Shown here one piece after another: positions 55,753 through 64,000 of a DNA stretch of 64,000 bases. The stretch's first letter is position 1, and each line of letters starts with the position of its first letter. The DNA lies in contig NZ_SUQN01000005.1 in assembly GCF_013337685.1 (NCBI RefSeq), positions 248,001-312,000 on the forward strand, in the 5' to 3' direction. This stretch comes from Citrobacter gillenii. GTDB lineage: Bacteria; Pseudomonadota; Gammaproteobacteria; Enterobacterales; Enterobacteriaceae. Below the pieces are notes generated by a model. The model was not told the DNA's origin and ran no database searches. It worked only from the letters and a program-made list of their open reading frames with translations. A program made the translations under genes and the position numbers.

Positions 55753-55869
55753 TTTATAGGCTGCCATTTCGCAATGATCAAGTTTAGAACAAAAGTTCGC
55801 CCTGCGGTGTTAATGTTTTGTTAGAATCTGTCTCGCAATGTGAGTTTAGATAAAGCGAGATGTGAGCAA

Positions 55870-56283
55870 ATGGCTAATCAACCTTCTCCAGAAGACCTAA
55901 AGAAAAATTTATCCGAAATGCAGTTCTACGTGACACAAAACCATGGGACAGAACCGCCATTTACCGGGCGTTTGCTGCATAACAAGCGGGACGGTGTTTA
56001 CCACTGCCTGATCTGTGACAAACCGCTGTTTCGTTCTGATACAAAATATGATTCTGGCTGCGGCTGGCCTAGCTTTTACGAGCCTGTCAGTGAAGAGGCG
56101 ATTCGTTACATTAAGGATACGTCACACGGCATGCAGCGCATTGAAATTCGTTGCGGCAACTGTGATGCGCATCTGGGACATGTCTTCCCGGATGGTCCAA
56201 AACCTACCGGTGAACGCTACTGCGTCAACTCAGCGTCTTTGAACTTTACCGACGATGAAAACGGTGAGCAGACTAAAGGCTGA
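55870..56283 (+). CDS. msrB: Peptide methionine (R)-S-oxide reductase MsrB
   Basis: The 137-residue enzyme repairs methionine R-sulfoxide using thioredoxin. Zinc is held by CLIC and CGNC; the catalytic Cys is in [11 protein letters not shown], with [10 protein letters not shown] in the substrate site. The start [13 protein letters not shown] at 55870 is that of E. coli; ten more codons upstream are open. Divergent from gapA and followed by yeaC, as in E. coli. Confidence 0.96.
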   Translation: MANQPSPEDLKKNLSEMQFYVTQNHGTEPPFTGRLLHNKRDGVYHCLICDKPLFRSDTKYDSGCGWPSFYEPVSEEAIRYIKDTSHGMQRIEIRCGNCDAHLGHVFPDGPKPTGERYCVNSASLNFTDDENGEQTKG

Positions 56284-56324
56284 AGAAACGATTCAGCAAA
56301 TTATTCTACGGGAGTGGGTTTAAG

Positions 56325-56600
56325 ATGAATCTTGATGAGATGATTAACAGCATGACGCCGGAAGTTTATCAGCGCTTATCGACGGCCGTTGAGCTGGGAA
56401 AATGGCCGGATGGCGTCGCGCTGACGGCAGAACAAAAAGAGAACAGCATGCAACTGGTGATGTTATGGCAGGCGCGTAACAATATCGATGCGCAGCATAT
56501 GACTATCGACACCAACGGTGAGATGGTCATGAAGAGTAAGCAGCAGCTGAAAGTTGAATTTGGGATAACGCCTGAGCCGATTGCGACGTTCAAATCCTGA
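56325..56600 (+). CDS. yeaC: YeaC, DUF1315 family protein
   Basis: A 91-residue soluble protein matching E. coli YeaC: MNLDEMINSMTPEVYQRLST, AVELGKWPDGVALTAEQKE, and MKSKQQLKVEFGI near the end. Function unknown; probably co-transcribed with msrB (41-base gap). GGAG precedes the start. Confidence 0.93.
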   Translation: MNLDEMINSMTPEVYQRLSTAVELGKWPDGVALTAEQKENSMQLVMLWQARNNIDAQHMTIDTNGEMVMKSKQQLKVEFGITPEPIATFKS

Positions 56601-56621
56601 TTGTGGAAACAACATGAATTC

Positions 56622-56655
56622 GCAGGTCCGGCACGGCTTACCGTAACGGACCTGC
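56622..56655. terminator. Bidirectional hairpin between yeaC and yajD
   Basis: GCAGGTCCG and CGGACCTGC, nine base pairs with a 16-base loop, between convergent genes. Confidence 0.65.
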
Positions 56656-56661
56656 AAAGTC

Positions 56662-57006
56662 TTACTTCTTGTTCATCATCGCCTTAAGGTCGGCAAACGG
56701 GTTGTATTTCGCCTCGCCGACGTCTTTCTGCGCATCTTCGCCCGCTACCACGGTAGAACCATACTGATCCACTTCCGTGTATTTCGAGTGCTCATGATCG
56801 TGGCAATACAGGCATAACATCTCCCAGTTACTGCCATCTTCCGGGTTATTGGAATGGTCATGATCGATATGGTGTACCGTCAGCTCGCGCAGGTTGGAAT
56901 ACACGAACTCGCGCGAACAGCGCCCGCAGACCCAGGGGAACAGTTTAAGCGCCTTTTCCCGGTATCCGACTTCCAGACGGGCGTAATTTTTAGGGATAAA
57001 AGCCAT
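56662..57006 (-). CDS. yajD: YajD, HNH nuclease-family protein
   Basis: A 114-residue HNH protein nearly identical to E. coli YajD. Zinc-type Cys pairs are in VCGRCSREF and LCLYCHDHEH, and the catalytic box is LTVHHIDHDHSNNPEDGSNW. Nuclease activity is unproven; conservation suggests a housekeeping role. In E. coli K-12 it lies far away near tsx, so its position between yeaC and the chitinase is a rearrangement. Confidence 0.93.
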   Translation of the reverse strand: MAFIPKNYARLEVGYREKALKLFPWVCGRCSREFVYSNLRELTVHHIDHDHSNNPEDGSNWEMLCLYCHDHEHSKYTEVDQYGSTVVAGEDAQKDVGEAKYNPFADLKAMMNKK

Positions 57007-57099
57007 AAAACCTCGTGCTCCTGTAGAATATGAAAAGCTGCGCCAACGTCAGGCGCAGCAGATGGTGATAATCATAACCTATTGTGCACGACGTGGGGA

Positions 57100-58353
57100 T
57101 CAGTGTTTAATCCCTAACGACTCAGCCAACTGCTTAGCCAGTTGGTTTTTATCGTCCGCGCCATACTCCCAGAACATGGCCCCGCCCAGCCCCTTGCTCT
57201 TGATGTAGTCTGCTTTGATTGCCACCGATCGTGGGTTCTCGTAAGAAAGGGCAAACAGCGCTTTGCCGTCAGCCGACTGCACCGACAGCCATGGCACTTT
57301 TGCTTCATCATCCCAGTGCTGGGTAAAGCGTTTTTGCGGATCGTTGATGAGCTTCGCCACAATGTCGTTGTATTTCACATAGGTATCTTTGGTCAGATCC
57401 ACGCCCAGTGATTTGAACAGTTCAATTTGCTGGGCGCTGAAGTAGGGCTGGGTGACCGGATTTTTCTGCGCATCGGGTTTGCTCCAGTCAATCCCTGGCT
57501 CGACGGCGCGTTTAGGCACCCGGCCATAGAAACCAATTCCCAGGTTCATCTGGCTCGGTTTTAATCCTGCGGCAAGATAGTTACTAACCACAAAATCGGC
57601 GCTGTATTTATCTGCCGCCGCCACCGTTGGCCATTGTGTTGAATCATAGAGATTGGCGTTGAAGTACTGAGTGCCGTAAGCCATGTCATAGGTCATCAGA
57701 TTGATGTAATCGAGCGACGGGGCTATCGCCTTCATGTCCACCCAGCTTTTCGGGCTATCCGCGTTTGCGCCCACGGCAATGGTGACCAGTTTTTGCTGGC
57801 CCATTGCGCTACGCAGTTCTTTCAGTAGCGAGGTAAAGTTATCCCGATCGGCGGGTTGGCTATCGACCAGTCCCCATGCACCGTTTACCGGGTACTCCCA
57901 GTCGAGATCGATACCATCCAGGCCATATTTCTTCACAATCTCCTGTACGGACCGAATAAACACTGCTCGCGTTTCTTTGGTTGCCGCCGCACCTGAGAAT
58001 CCGCGCGCCCCCCAGCCACCCACAGAAAGCAGCACTTTCAGGTTAGGGTTTTGCTTACGCAATGTGGGGATCTTCTGCAAATCAGCCTGTACTTTTGGCG
58101 ACAGCCAAATCTGATGCAGCTTGCTGGCATCTTTTAATGCGTCATTGGTTTCGTCTTTTTCGTTGTTGTAGACCAGACCAAAGGAGTAATTGAGATGGGT
58201 AATCTGGCGGACGTCCAGTTTATCAATATCGCCACCGGGACCGGCAGTAACATCGCCACCGCCGTTAAAGTAACCGACAGACATCAGGGTATTAGCGGAC
58301 ACAACGCTCGCGCAGAGCAGGGGTAATGCTGCCAGCAAAGGCAAAAGTTTCAT
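57100..58353 (-). CDS. Secreted GH18 chitinase
   Basis: A 417-residue glycoside hydrolase 18 with a signal peptide (KLLPLLAALPLLCASVVSA). The catalytic motif LDGIDLDWEYPV holds the acid Glu; SVGYFNGGGD and LKVLLSVGGWGARGFSG mark the first barrel strands, and INLMTYDMAYG and GGAMFWEYGAD complete the site. No chitin-binding domain is seen, so it may act on soluble chitin oligomers or GlcNAc-containing glycans; related Salmonella chitinases affect host colonisation. The ATG at 58353 begins the signal peptide. It diverges from the ydj operon. Confidence 0.9.
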   Translation of the reverse strand: MKLLPLLAALPLLCASVVSANTLMSVGYFNGGGDVTAGPGGDIDKLDVRQITHLNYSFGLVYNNEKDETNDALKDASKLHQIWLSPKVQADLQKIPTLRKQNPNLKVLLSVGGWGARGFSGAAATKETRAVFIRSVQEIVKKYGLDGIDLDWEYPVNGAWGLVDSQPADRDNFTSLLKELRSAMGQQKLVTIAVGANADSPKSWVDMKAIAPSLDYINLMTYDMAYGTQYFNANLYDSTQWPTVAAADKYSADFVVSNYLAAGLKPSQMNLGIGFYGRVPKRAVEPGIDWSKPDAQKNPVTQPYFSAQQIELFKSLGVDLTKDTYVKYNDIVAKLINDPQKRFTQHWDDEAKVPWLSVQSADGKALFALSYENPRSVAIKADYIKSKGLGGAMFWEYGADDKNQLAKQLAESLGIKH

Positions 58354-58650
58354 CGGTGTTCCTCTTTGACATTTAAACAAGCAAACACGCCACGATAATG
58401 GCGTGGCGAAAAAAACAGCTCTCGCAGGCTAGCAGTTTACAAAAAGGAAAAATGCGAAGGGGTTCACGCCATGTTTAGCGAAGCGGCTTCCATGGTCCTT
58501 TGAAATTTGGGATATGTTCACTTCTATTTGTGATCTGAGTTGTGAAATGCAGATCATTATCTTTGTTTTAAAGATTTTATGTTGACCTTGAAGATGGCGT
58601 GGTTAAGTATTGGTGCCACTGATGCAAAACTAAACACAAAGGAAGATGCA
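58354..58650. other. Divergent spacer between the chitinase and ydjL genes
   Basis: An AT-rich 297-base region with TTGTGATCTGAGTTGTGA near 58528 that resembles half of a CRP site, but no full consensus. No gene is seen. Confidence 0.4.
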
Positions 58651-59727
58651 ATGAAAGCACTGGCAAGATTTGGTAAGGCCTTTGGCGGCTATAAGATGAT
58701 TGACGTGCCGGAACCAGTATGTGGTCCGGATGACGTAGTGATTGAAATCAAAGCGGCGGCTATCTGCGGTGCGGATATGAAACACTACAACGTCGACAGC
58801 GGTTCCGATCAGTTCAACTCCGTTCGCGGTCACGAATTTGCCGGCAATATTGTGCAGGTAGGGGAAAAGGTCAAGGACTGGAAAGTTGGCCAGCGGGTGG
58901 TTTCTGACAATAGTGGGCACGTCTGCGGCGTTTGTCCGGCCTGTGAACAAGGTGATTTTCTGTGTTGTACAGAAAAAGTGAATTTGGGTCTGGATAACAA
59001 TACCTGGGGCGGTGGATTTTCAAAATACTGTCTGGTACCGGGTGAGATCCTCAAAATTCACCGTCACGCGCTGTGGGAAATCCCGCAGGGTGTTGATTAT
59101 GAAGAAGCTGCGGTGCTGGACCCTATCTGCAACGCTTATAAATCTATCGCTCAGCAATCAAAATTCCTTCCCGGTCAGGATGTGGTGGTCTTCGGTACCG
59201 GTCCATTAGGCCTCTTCTCGGTCCAGATGGCGCGCATTATGGGGGCCGTCAATATCGTGATGGTCGGGCTGGAAGAGGACGTTGCGGTGCGTTTCCCAAT
59301 CGCCAAAGAATTGGGTGCGACGGCGGTAGTCAACGGTTCGACCGAAGATGTGGTCACGCGCTGCCAGGAAATCTGCGGGAAAGACAATCTGGGGCTGGTC
59401 ATCGAATGCTCCGGTGCCAATATCGCCCTCAAACAATCGATCGAAATGCTGCGTCCAAACGGTGAAGTCGTCCGCGTGGGTATGGGCTTTAAACCGCTCG
59501 ATTTCTCCATCAACGACATCACGGCGTGGAACAAAAGCATCATCGGTCATATGGCCTATGACTCCACGTCCTGGCGCAACGCGATTCGCCTGCTGGCCAG
59601 CGGCGCGATCAAAGTTAAACCGATGATCACTCACCGTATTGGCCTCTCACAATGGCGCGAAGGGTTTGACGCTATGGTCGATAAAACCGCGATTAAAGTG
59701 ATCATGACTTACGACTTTGATGAATAA
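58651..59727 (+). CDS. ydjL: YdjL, zinc-dependent sugar-alcohol dehydrogenase
   Basis: The 358 residues match E. coli YdjL, an MDR-family dehydrogenase. Catalytic zinc site ICGADMKHY and GHEFAGNI; structural zinc cysteines CGVCPACEQGDFLCC; Rossmann loop VVFGTGPLGLFSVQMAR. The start is the ATG at 58651 after AAAGGAAG. First gene of the ydjLKJIH operon; the natural substrate, probably a polyol or sugar acid, is unknown. Confidence 0.94.
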   Translation: MKALARFGKAFGGYKMIDVPEPVCGPDDVVIEIKAAAICGADMKHYNVDSGSDQFNSVRGHEFAGNIVQVGEKVKDWKVGQRVVSDNSGHVCGVCPACEQGDFLCCTEKVNLGLDNNTWGGGFSKYCLVPGEILKIHRHALWEIPQGVDYEEAAVLDPICNAYKSIAQQSKFLPGQDVVVFGTGPLGLFSVQMARIMGAVNIVMVGLEEDVAVRFPIAKELGATAVVNGSTEDVVTRCQEICGKDNLGLVIECSGANIALKQSIEMLRPNGEVVRVGMGFKPLDFSINDITAWNKSIIGHMAYDSTSWRNAIRLLASGAIKVKPMITHRIGLSQWREGFDAMVDKTAIKVIMTYDFDE

Positions 59728-59753
59728 CCTATTTATTAAAGGAACGTTATCGC

Positions 59754-61133
59754 ATGGAAAAAATAACAAAACCGCACTGCGGCGCCAGGTTGGACAGGCT
59801 GCCTGACTGTCGCTGGCATTCATCGATGTTTGCCATGGTCGCCTTTGGATTACTGGTGTGCTGGAGCAATGCCGTCGGCGGATTAATTCTCGCACAGTTA
59901 AAAGAACTGGGCTGGACCGATAATTCCACTACCGCCACGTTTTCTGCAATTACCACGGCGGGCATGTTTCTTGGCGCGCTTGCCGGGGGAATTATCGGGG
60001 ATAAAACCGGGCGCAAAAATGCCTTTATCCTGTATGAAACGATTCATATTATTGCCATGGTCGTGGGGGCGTTTTCGCCAAATATGGCCTTCCTGATCGC
60101 CTGCCGTTTTGTCATGGGGGTGGGATTAGGCGCGCTTCTGGTGACCTTATTTGCCGGGTTCACCGAATATATGCCTGGCAGAAATCGCGGTACCTGGTCC
60201 AGTAGGGTCTCGTTTATCGGTAACTGGTCTTATCCGCTGTGCTCGCTGATTGCAATGGGGCTGACGCCGTTAATCAGTGCTGAATGGAACTGGCGCGTGC
60301 AACTGCTGATCCCGGCGGTGCTGTCGCTGATTGCAACCGCTATTGCCTGGCGCTGGTTCCCCGAGTCGCCTCGCTGGCTGGAGTCTCGTGGGCGCTATCA
60401 GGAGGCTGAAAAGGTGATGCGGGCCATTGAGGAGGGCGTGGTTCAGCAGACGGGTAAACCGCTGCCGCCGGTGGTGATAGAAGATGACGGTAAGCCCCCA
60501 CGCTCTGTCCCATATTCGGCTCTATTAACCGGCGTATTACTCAAGCGCGTTATTTTAGGTTCCTTCGTTCTGATTGCCATGAATGTCGTGCAGTACACCT
60601 TAATTAACTGGCTACCGACGATATTTATGACTCAGGGTATTAACCTAAAAGATTCCATTGTTTTAAATACCATGAGTATGTTCGGTGCGCCGTTTGGAAT
60701 ATTTATCGCCATGCTGGTGATGGATAAAATTCCCAGAAAGACCATGGGTGTGGGCTTGTTAGTTTTAATCGCTGTGCTGGGATATATCTACTCACTGCAA
60801 ACCAGCATGCTGCTAATTACGTTAATTGGCTTCTTCCTGATTACCTTTGTGTATATGTATGTTTGCTACGCTTCGGCGGTGTATGTTCCGGAAATATGGC
60901 CGACCGAAGCAAAACTGCGTGGCTCCGGACTGGCAAATGCGGTAGGGCGCATCAGCGGTATCGCCGCACCTTACGCGGTAGCCGTACTGCTTAACGGTTA
61001 CGGTGTGACGGGGGTATTTGTGCTGCTGGGGGCGGTATCCATTATTGTCGCCATCGCCATTGCTACTATCGGAATTGAAACCAAAGGCGTCTCTGTCGAA
61101 AGTCTCGGTATTGATGCCGCGACCAGCAAATAA
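59754..61133 (+). CDS. ydjK: YdjK, MFS sugar-type transporter
   Basis: A 459-residue twelve-helix transporter of the sugar porter group, matching E. coli YdjK. Signature loops GGIIGDKTGRKNAF (between helices 2 and 3), RFVMGVGLGALLV and RWFPESPRWLESRGR after helix 6. It presumably imports the substrate of the ydj enzymes; the substrate is unknown. It follows ydjL by 26 bases. Confidence 0.94.
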   Translation: MEKITKPHCGARLDRLPDCRWHSSMFAMVAFGLLVCWSNAVGGLILAQLKELGWTDNSTTATFSAITTAGMFLGALAGGIIGDKTGRKNAFILYETIHIIAMVVGAFSPNMAFLIACRFVMGVGLGALLVTLFAGFTEYMPGRNRGTWSSRVSFIGNWSYPLCSLIAMGLTPLISAEWNWRVQLLIPAVLSLIATAIAWRWFPESPRWLESRGRYQEAEKVMRAIEEGVVQQTGKPLPPVVIEDDGKPPRSVPYSALLTGVLLKRVILGSFVLIAMNVVQYTLINWLPTIFMTQGINLKDSIVLNTMSMFGAPFGIFIAMLVMDKIPRKTMGVGLLVLIAVLGYIYSLQTSMLLITLIGFFLITFVYMYVCYASAVYVPEIWPTEAKLRGSGLANAVGRISGIAAPYAVAVLLNGYGVTGVFVLLGAVSIIVAIAIATIGIETKGVSVESLGIDAATSK

Positions 61134-61150
61134 TATTGATGGGAAAGAAA

Positions 61151-62194
61151 ATGCAAAATTCAAAAGCAATATTAAAAACACCCGGCACGATGAAAATTAT
61201 TACCGCCGATATGCCGGTACCGAAAGAGCATGAAGTGCTGATTAAAATTGAATACGTCGGTATTTGCGGCTCAGATGTTCACGGTTTTGAATCGGGCCCT
61301 TTTATTCCGCCGAAAGATCCGAATCAGGAAATCGGTCTCGGGCACGAATGTGCAGGTACCGTGGTGGAGGTAGGGAACCGCGTATCCAAATTCAAACCCG
61401 GCGACCGGGTCAATATCGAGCCTGGCGTGCCGTGCGGTCACTGTCGTTATTGTCTGGAAGGGAAATACAACATCTGCCCGGACGTCGATTTTATGGCCAC
61501 CCAGCCAAACTATCGTGGTGCGCTAACCCACTATCTGTGCCATCCGGAGAGCTTCACCTACAAGCTGCCCGACAATATGGACACCCTGGAAGGGGCGCTG
61601 GTAGAGCCTGCGGCAGTGGGGATGCACGCTGCGATGCTGGCAGATGTTAAACCGGGTAAGAAAATCGTCATTCTGGGGGCAGGCTGTATCGGCTTAATGA
61701 CTCTGCAAGCCTGTAAATGCCTGGGCGCAACCGATATTGCCGTCGTTGATGTGCTGGAAAAACGCCTGGCTATGGCCGAGCAACTTGGGGCGACGACCGT
61801 CATCAACGGAGCTAAAGAGGACACGGTTGTCCGCTGCCAGCAGTTCTCTGGCGATATGGGGGCCGACATTGTTTTTGAAACCGCAGGCTCGGCGATCACC
61901 GTCAAGCAGGCCCCGTATCTGGTGATGCGCGGCGGCAAAATCATGATCGTCGGCACGGTGTCCGGTGATTCGGCAATTAATTTCCTCAAAATTAACCGTG
62001 AAGTCTCGATTCAGACCGTTTTCCGCTATGCCAACCGCTATCCGGTCACCATTGAGGCTATCTCCTCTGGTCGTTTCGATGTGAAGTCGATGGTGACGCA
62101 TATTTACGATTATGAAGATGTGCAACGCGCGTTTGATGAATCCGTTAATAACAAACGCGACATTATTAAAGGCGTTATTAAAATTAATCATTAA
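61151..62194 (+). CDS. ydjJ: YdjJ, zinc-dependent polyol dehydrogenase
   Basis: The 347 residues match E. coli YdjJ, a sorbitol-dehydrogenase-like MDR enzyme. Catalytic zinc ICGSDVHGFESG and GLGHECAG; structural zinc CGHCRYCLEGKYNIC; cofactor loop ILGAGCIGLMTLQACK. I use the ATG at 61151 (MQNSKAILKTPGTMKI) by alignment; the frame opens at 61136. It follows the transporter by 17 bases. Confidence 0.94.
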   Translation: MQNSKAILKTPGTMKIITADMPVPKEHEVLIKIEYVGICGSDVHGFESGPFIPPKDPNQEIGLGHECAGTVVEVGNRVSKFKPGDRVNIEPGVPCGHCRYCLEGKYNICPDVDFMATQPNYRGALTHYLCHPESFTYKLPDNMDTLEGALVEPAAVGMHAAMLADVKPGKKIVILGAGCIGLMTLQACKCLGATDIAVVDVLEKRLAMAEQLGATTVINGAKEDTVVRCQQFSGDMGADIVFETAGSAITVKQAPYLVMRGGKIMIVGTVSGDSAINFLKINREVSIQTVFRYANRYPVTIEAISSGRFDVKSMVTHIYDYEDVQRAFDESVNNKRDIIKGVIKINH

Positions 62195-63055
<861 letters not shown>

Positions 63056-63059
63056 CAAT

Positions 63060-64000
63060 ATGGATAGAATCGAGGTTATTTGTATAGGGGCAGCCATTGT
63101 TGATATTCCCTTGCAGCCGGTAAGTAAAAATATCTTTGATGTAGACTCTTATCCGTTAGAACGTATTGCCATGACCACCGGGGGAGATGCGATTAATGAA
63201 GCGACGATTATTTCTCGCCTCGGTCATCGCACCGCGTTAATCAGTCGGGTAGGTAATGATGCCGCCGGGAATTTTATTCTCGACCACTGTCGATGCGAGA
63301 ATATTGATATCCAGAGTCTGAAACAGGACGCGGATATTGATACTTCTATTAACGTGGGCTTAGTGACCGCCGATGGCGAACGCACCTTTGTGACTAACTG
63401 CAACGGCAGCCTGTGGAAACTGAATATTAGCGATGTCGATTTTGACCGTTTCTCGCAGGCAAAGCTGCTATCGCTGGCAAGCATCTTTAATAGTCCCTTG
63501 TTGGACGGCAAAGCGTTAACGGAGATATTTATTCAGGCCAAAAAGCATCAGTTGATCATTTGTGCCGACATGATTAAGCCGCGGCTTAATGAAACGCTGG
63601 ACGATATTCGCGAAGCGCTGAGCTATGTCGATTATCTGTTTCCCAATGTCGACGAGGCGAAACTGCTAACCGGGAAAGAGACGCTGGATGAGATAGCAGA
63701 CAGTTTTCTGCACTGCGGTGTGAAAACGGTAGTGATTAAAACCGGTAAGAAAGGCTGCTTTATCAAGCGTGCTGATATGAAAATGGCGGTACCTGCGGTT
63801 TCGGGAATTACCGCTATCGACACCATCGGTGCGGGCGATAATTTCGCTTCGGGGTTTATCTCTGCGCTGCTTGAAGGCAAACCGCTACGCGACTGTGCGC
63901 TGTTTGCTAACGCGACGGCAGCGATATCGGTACTCAGCGTGGGCGCTACGACGGGCGTGAAAAACAGAAAACTGGTTGACCAACTTCTCGACGAATACGA
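63060..64000 (+). CDS. ydjH: YdjH, PfkB-family sugar kinase (3' end cut by window)
   Basis: Only 313 codons lie in the window; the last visible residues DQLLDEYE match the E. coli protein one residue before its end, so only about one codon and the stop are missing. PfkB signatures are TTGGDAINEATIISRLGHRT near the start and DTIGAGDNFASGFISAL with the catalytic Asp. It should phosphorylate a sugar to feed the aldolase YdjI. Its ATG lies four bases after the ydjI stop. Confidence 0.94.
   Translation, partial: MDRIEVICIGAAIVDIPLQPVSKNIFDVDSYPLERIAMTTGGDAINEATIISRLGHRTALISRVGNDAAGNFILDHCRCENIDIQSLKQDADIDTSINVGLVTADGERTFVTNCNGSLWKLNISDVDFDRFSQAKLLSLASIFNSPLLDGKALTEIFIQAKKHQLIICADMIKPRLNETLDDIREALSYVDYLFPNVDEAKLLTGKETLDEIADSFLHCGVKTVVIKTGKKGCFIKRADMKMAVPAVSGITAIDTIGAGDNFASGFISALLEGKPLRDCALFANATAAISVLSVGATTGVKNRKLVDQLLDEY

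Noticed and set aside
58520-58560. CRP site upstream of ydjL
   Set aside because: TTGTGATCTGAGTTGTGA has good TGTGA words but no TCACA partner at the right distance.

Overview
The window is chromosomal DNA of an enterobacterium, most likely a Citrobacter. The housekeeping proteins (PurB, HflD, MnmA, Icd, GapA, MsrB, YeaG/YeaH and others) are very close to their E. coli counterparts. However, the blocks purB-hflD-mnmA-nudJ-rluE-icd and zinT-leuE-yeaR ... gapA-msrB-yeaC-ydj lie on one 64 kb stretch, an order I remember as closer to Salmonella/Citrobacter than to E. coli K-12. A TibC/TibA-type heptosyltransferase-autotransporter pair of the kind known in C. rodentium and enterotoxigenic E. coli fits this. 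The genus is an inference; no rRNA or marker comparison was possible.

Layout. 1-7.5 kb: accessory DNA ending next to purB. It holds a 5'-cut EAL phosphodiesterase, two broken copies of a YedK-like (SRAP) gene about 6 kb apart, the 3' half of a tRNA-Pro with its terminator, a destroyed zinc alcohol dehydrogenase, and a general-stress cluster (SDR, KGG-repeat protein, YciF, YciE, PncC/CinA-like protein, DUF421 protein, a membrane protein and a periplasmic OB-fold protein). 7.6-14.4 kb: core genes purB to icd, with an extra two-SH3-domain secreted protein between nudJ and rluE. 14.2-20.9 kb: an element integrated in the 3' end of icd, bounded by about 224-bp direct repeats. It keeps a scrap of phage terminase and carries a DUF1398 protein, a PapB-like regulator, an autotransporter heptosyltransferase and its AIDA-type autotransporter. 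20.9-24 kb: AT-rich surface-modification genes (phosphoethanolamine transferase, HtrL/YibB).

24-32 kb: a metal-uptake region. A TonB-dependent receptor diverges from a five-gene NikABCDE-type ABC operon that has an exact NikR operator (GTATGA-N16-TCATAC). The next gene is zinT, with a perfect Zur-type palindrome. 32-45.9 kb: ycaC, leuE, yeaR-yoaG (with an NsrR-like box), a cysteine version of formate dehydrogenase H with a sigma-54-type promoter, yeaQ, the tiny membrane peptides yoaK and yoaJ, dgcP, yoaF, yeaO, a class I glutamine amidotransferase, nimT/nimR, yeaL, yeaK and dgcJ. 46-48 kb: an operon absent from E. coli K-12 at this place (SAM methyltransferase, hemerythrin-like protein, hexapeptide acetyltransferase), with an NsrR-like box covering its -10 element.

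48-57 kb: yeaH, yeaG (sigma-54 promoter), mipA, yeaE, yeaD, gapA (CRP site), msrB, yeaC, yajD. 57-64 kb: a secreted GH18 chitinase, then the ydjLKJIH sugar-catabolic operon (two zinc dehydrogenases, MFS transporter, class II aldolase, PfkB kinase); ydjH is cut by the window end.

Main themes are nickel, zinc and iron uptake side by side, nitric-oxide response (yeaR-yoaG and the hemerythrin operon), stress tolerance, c-di-GMP turnover (one EAL, two GGDEF proteins), and layered remains of at least two prophage-like elements.
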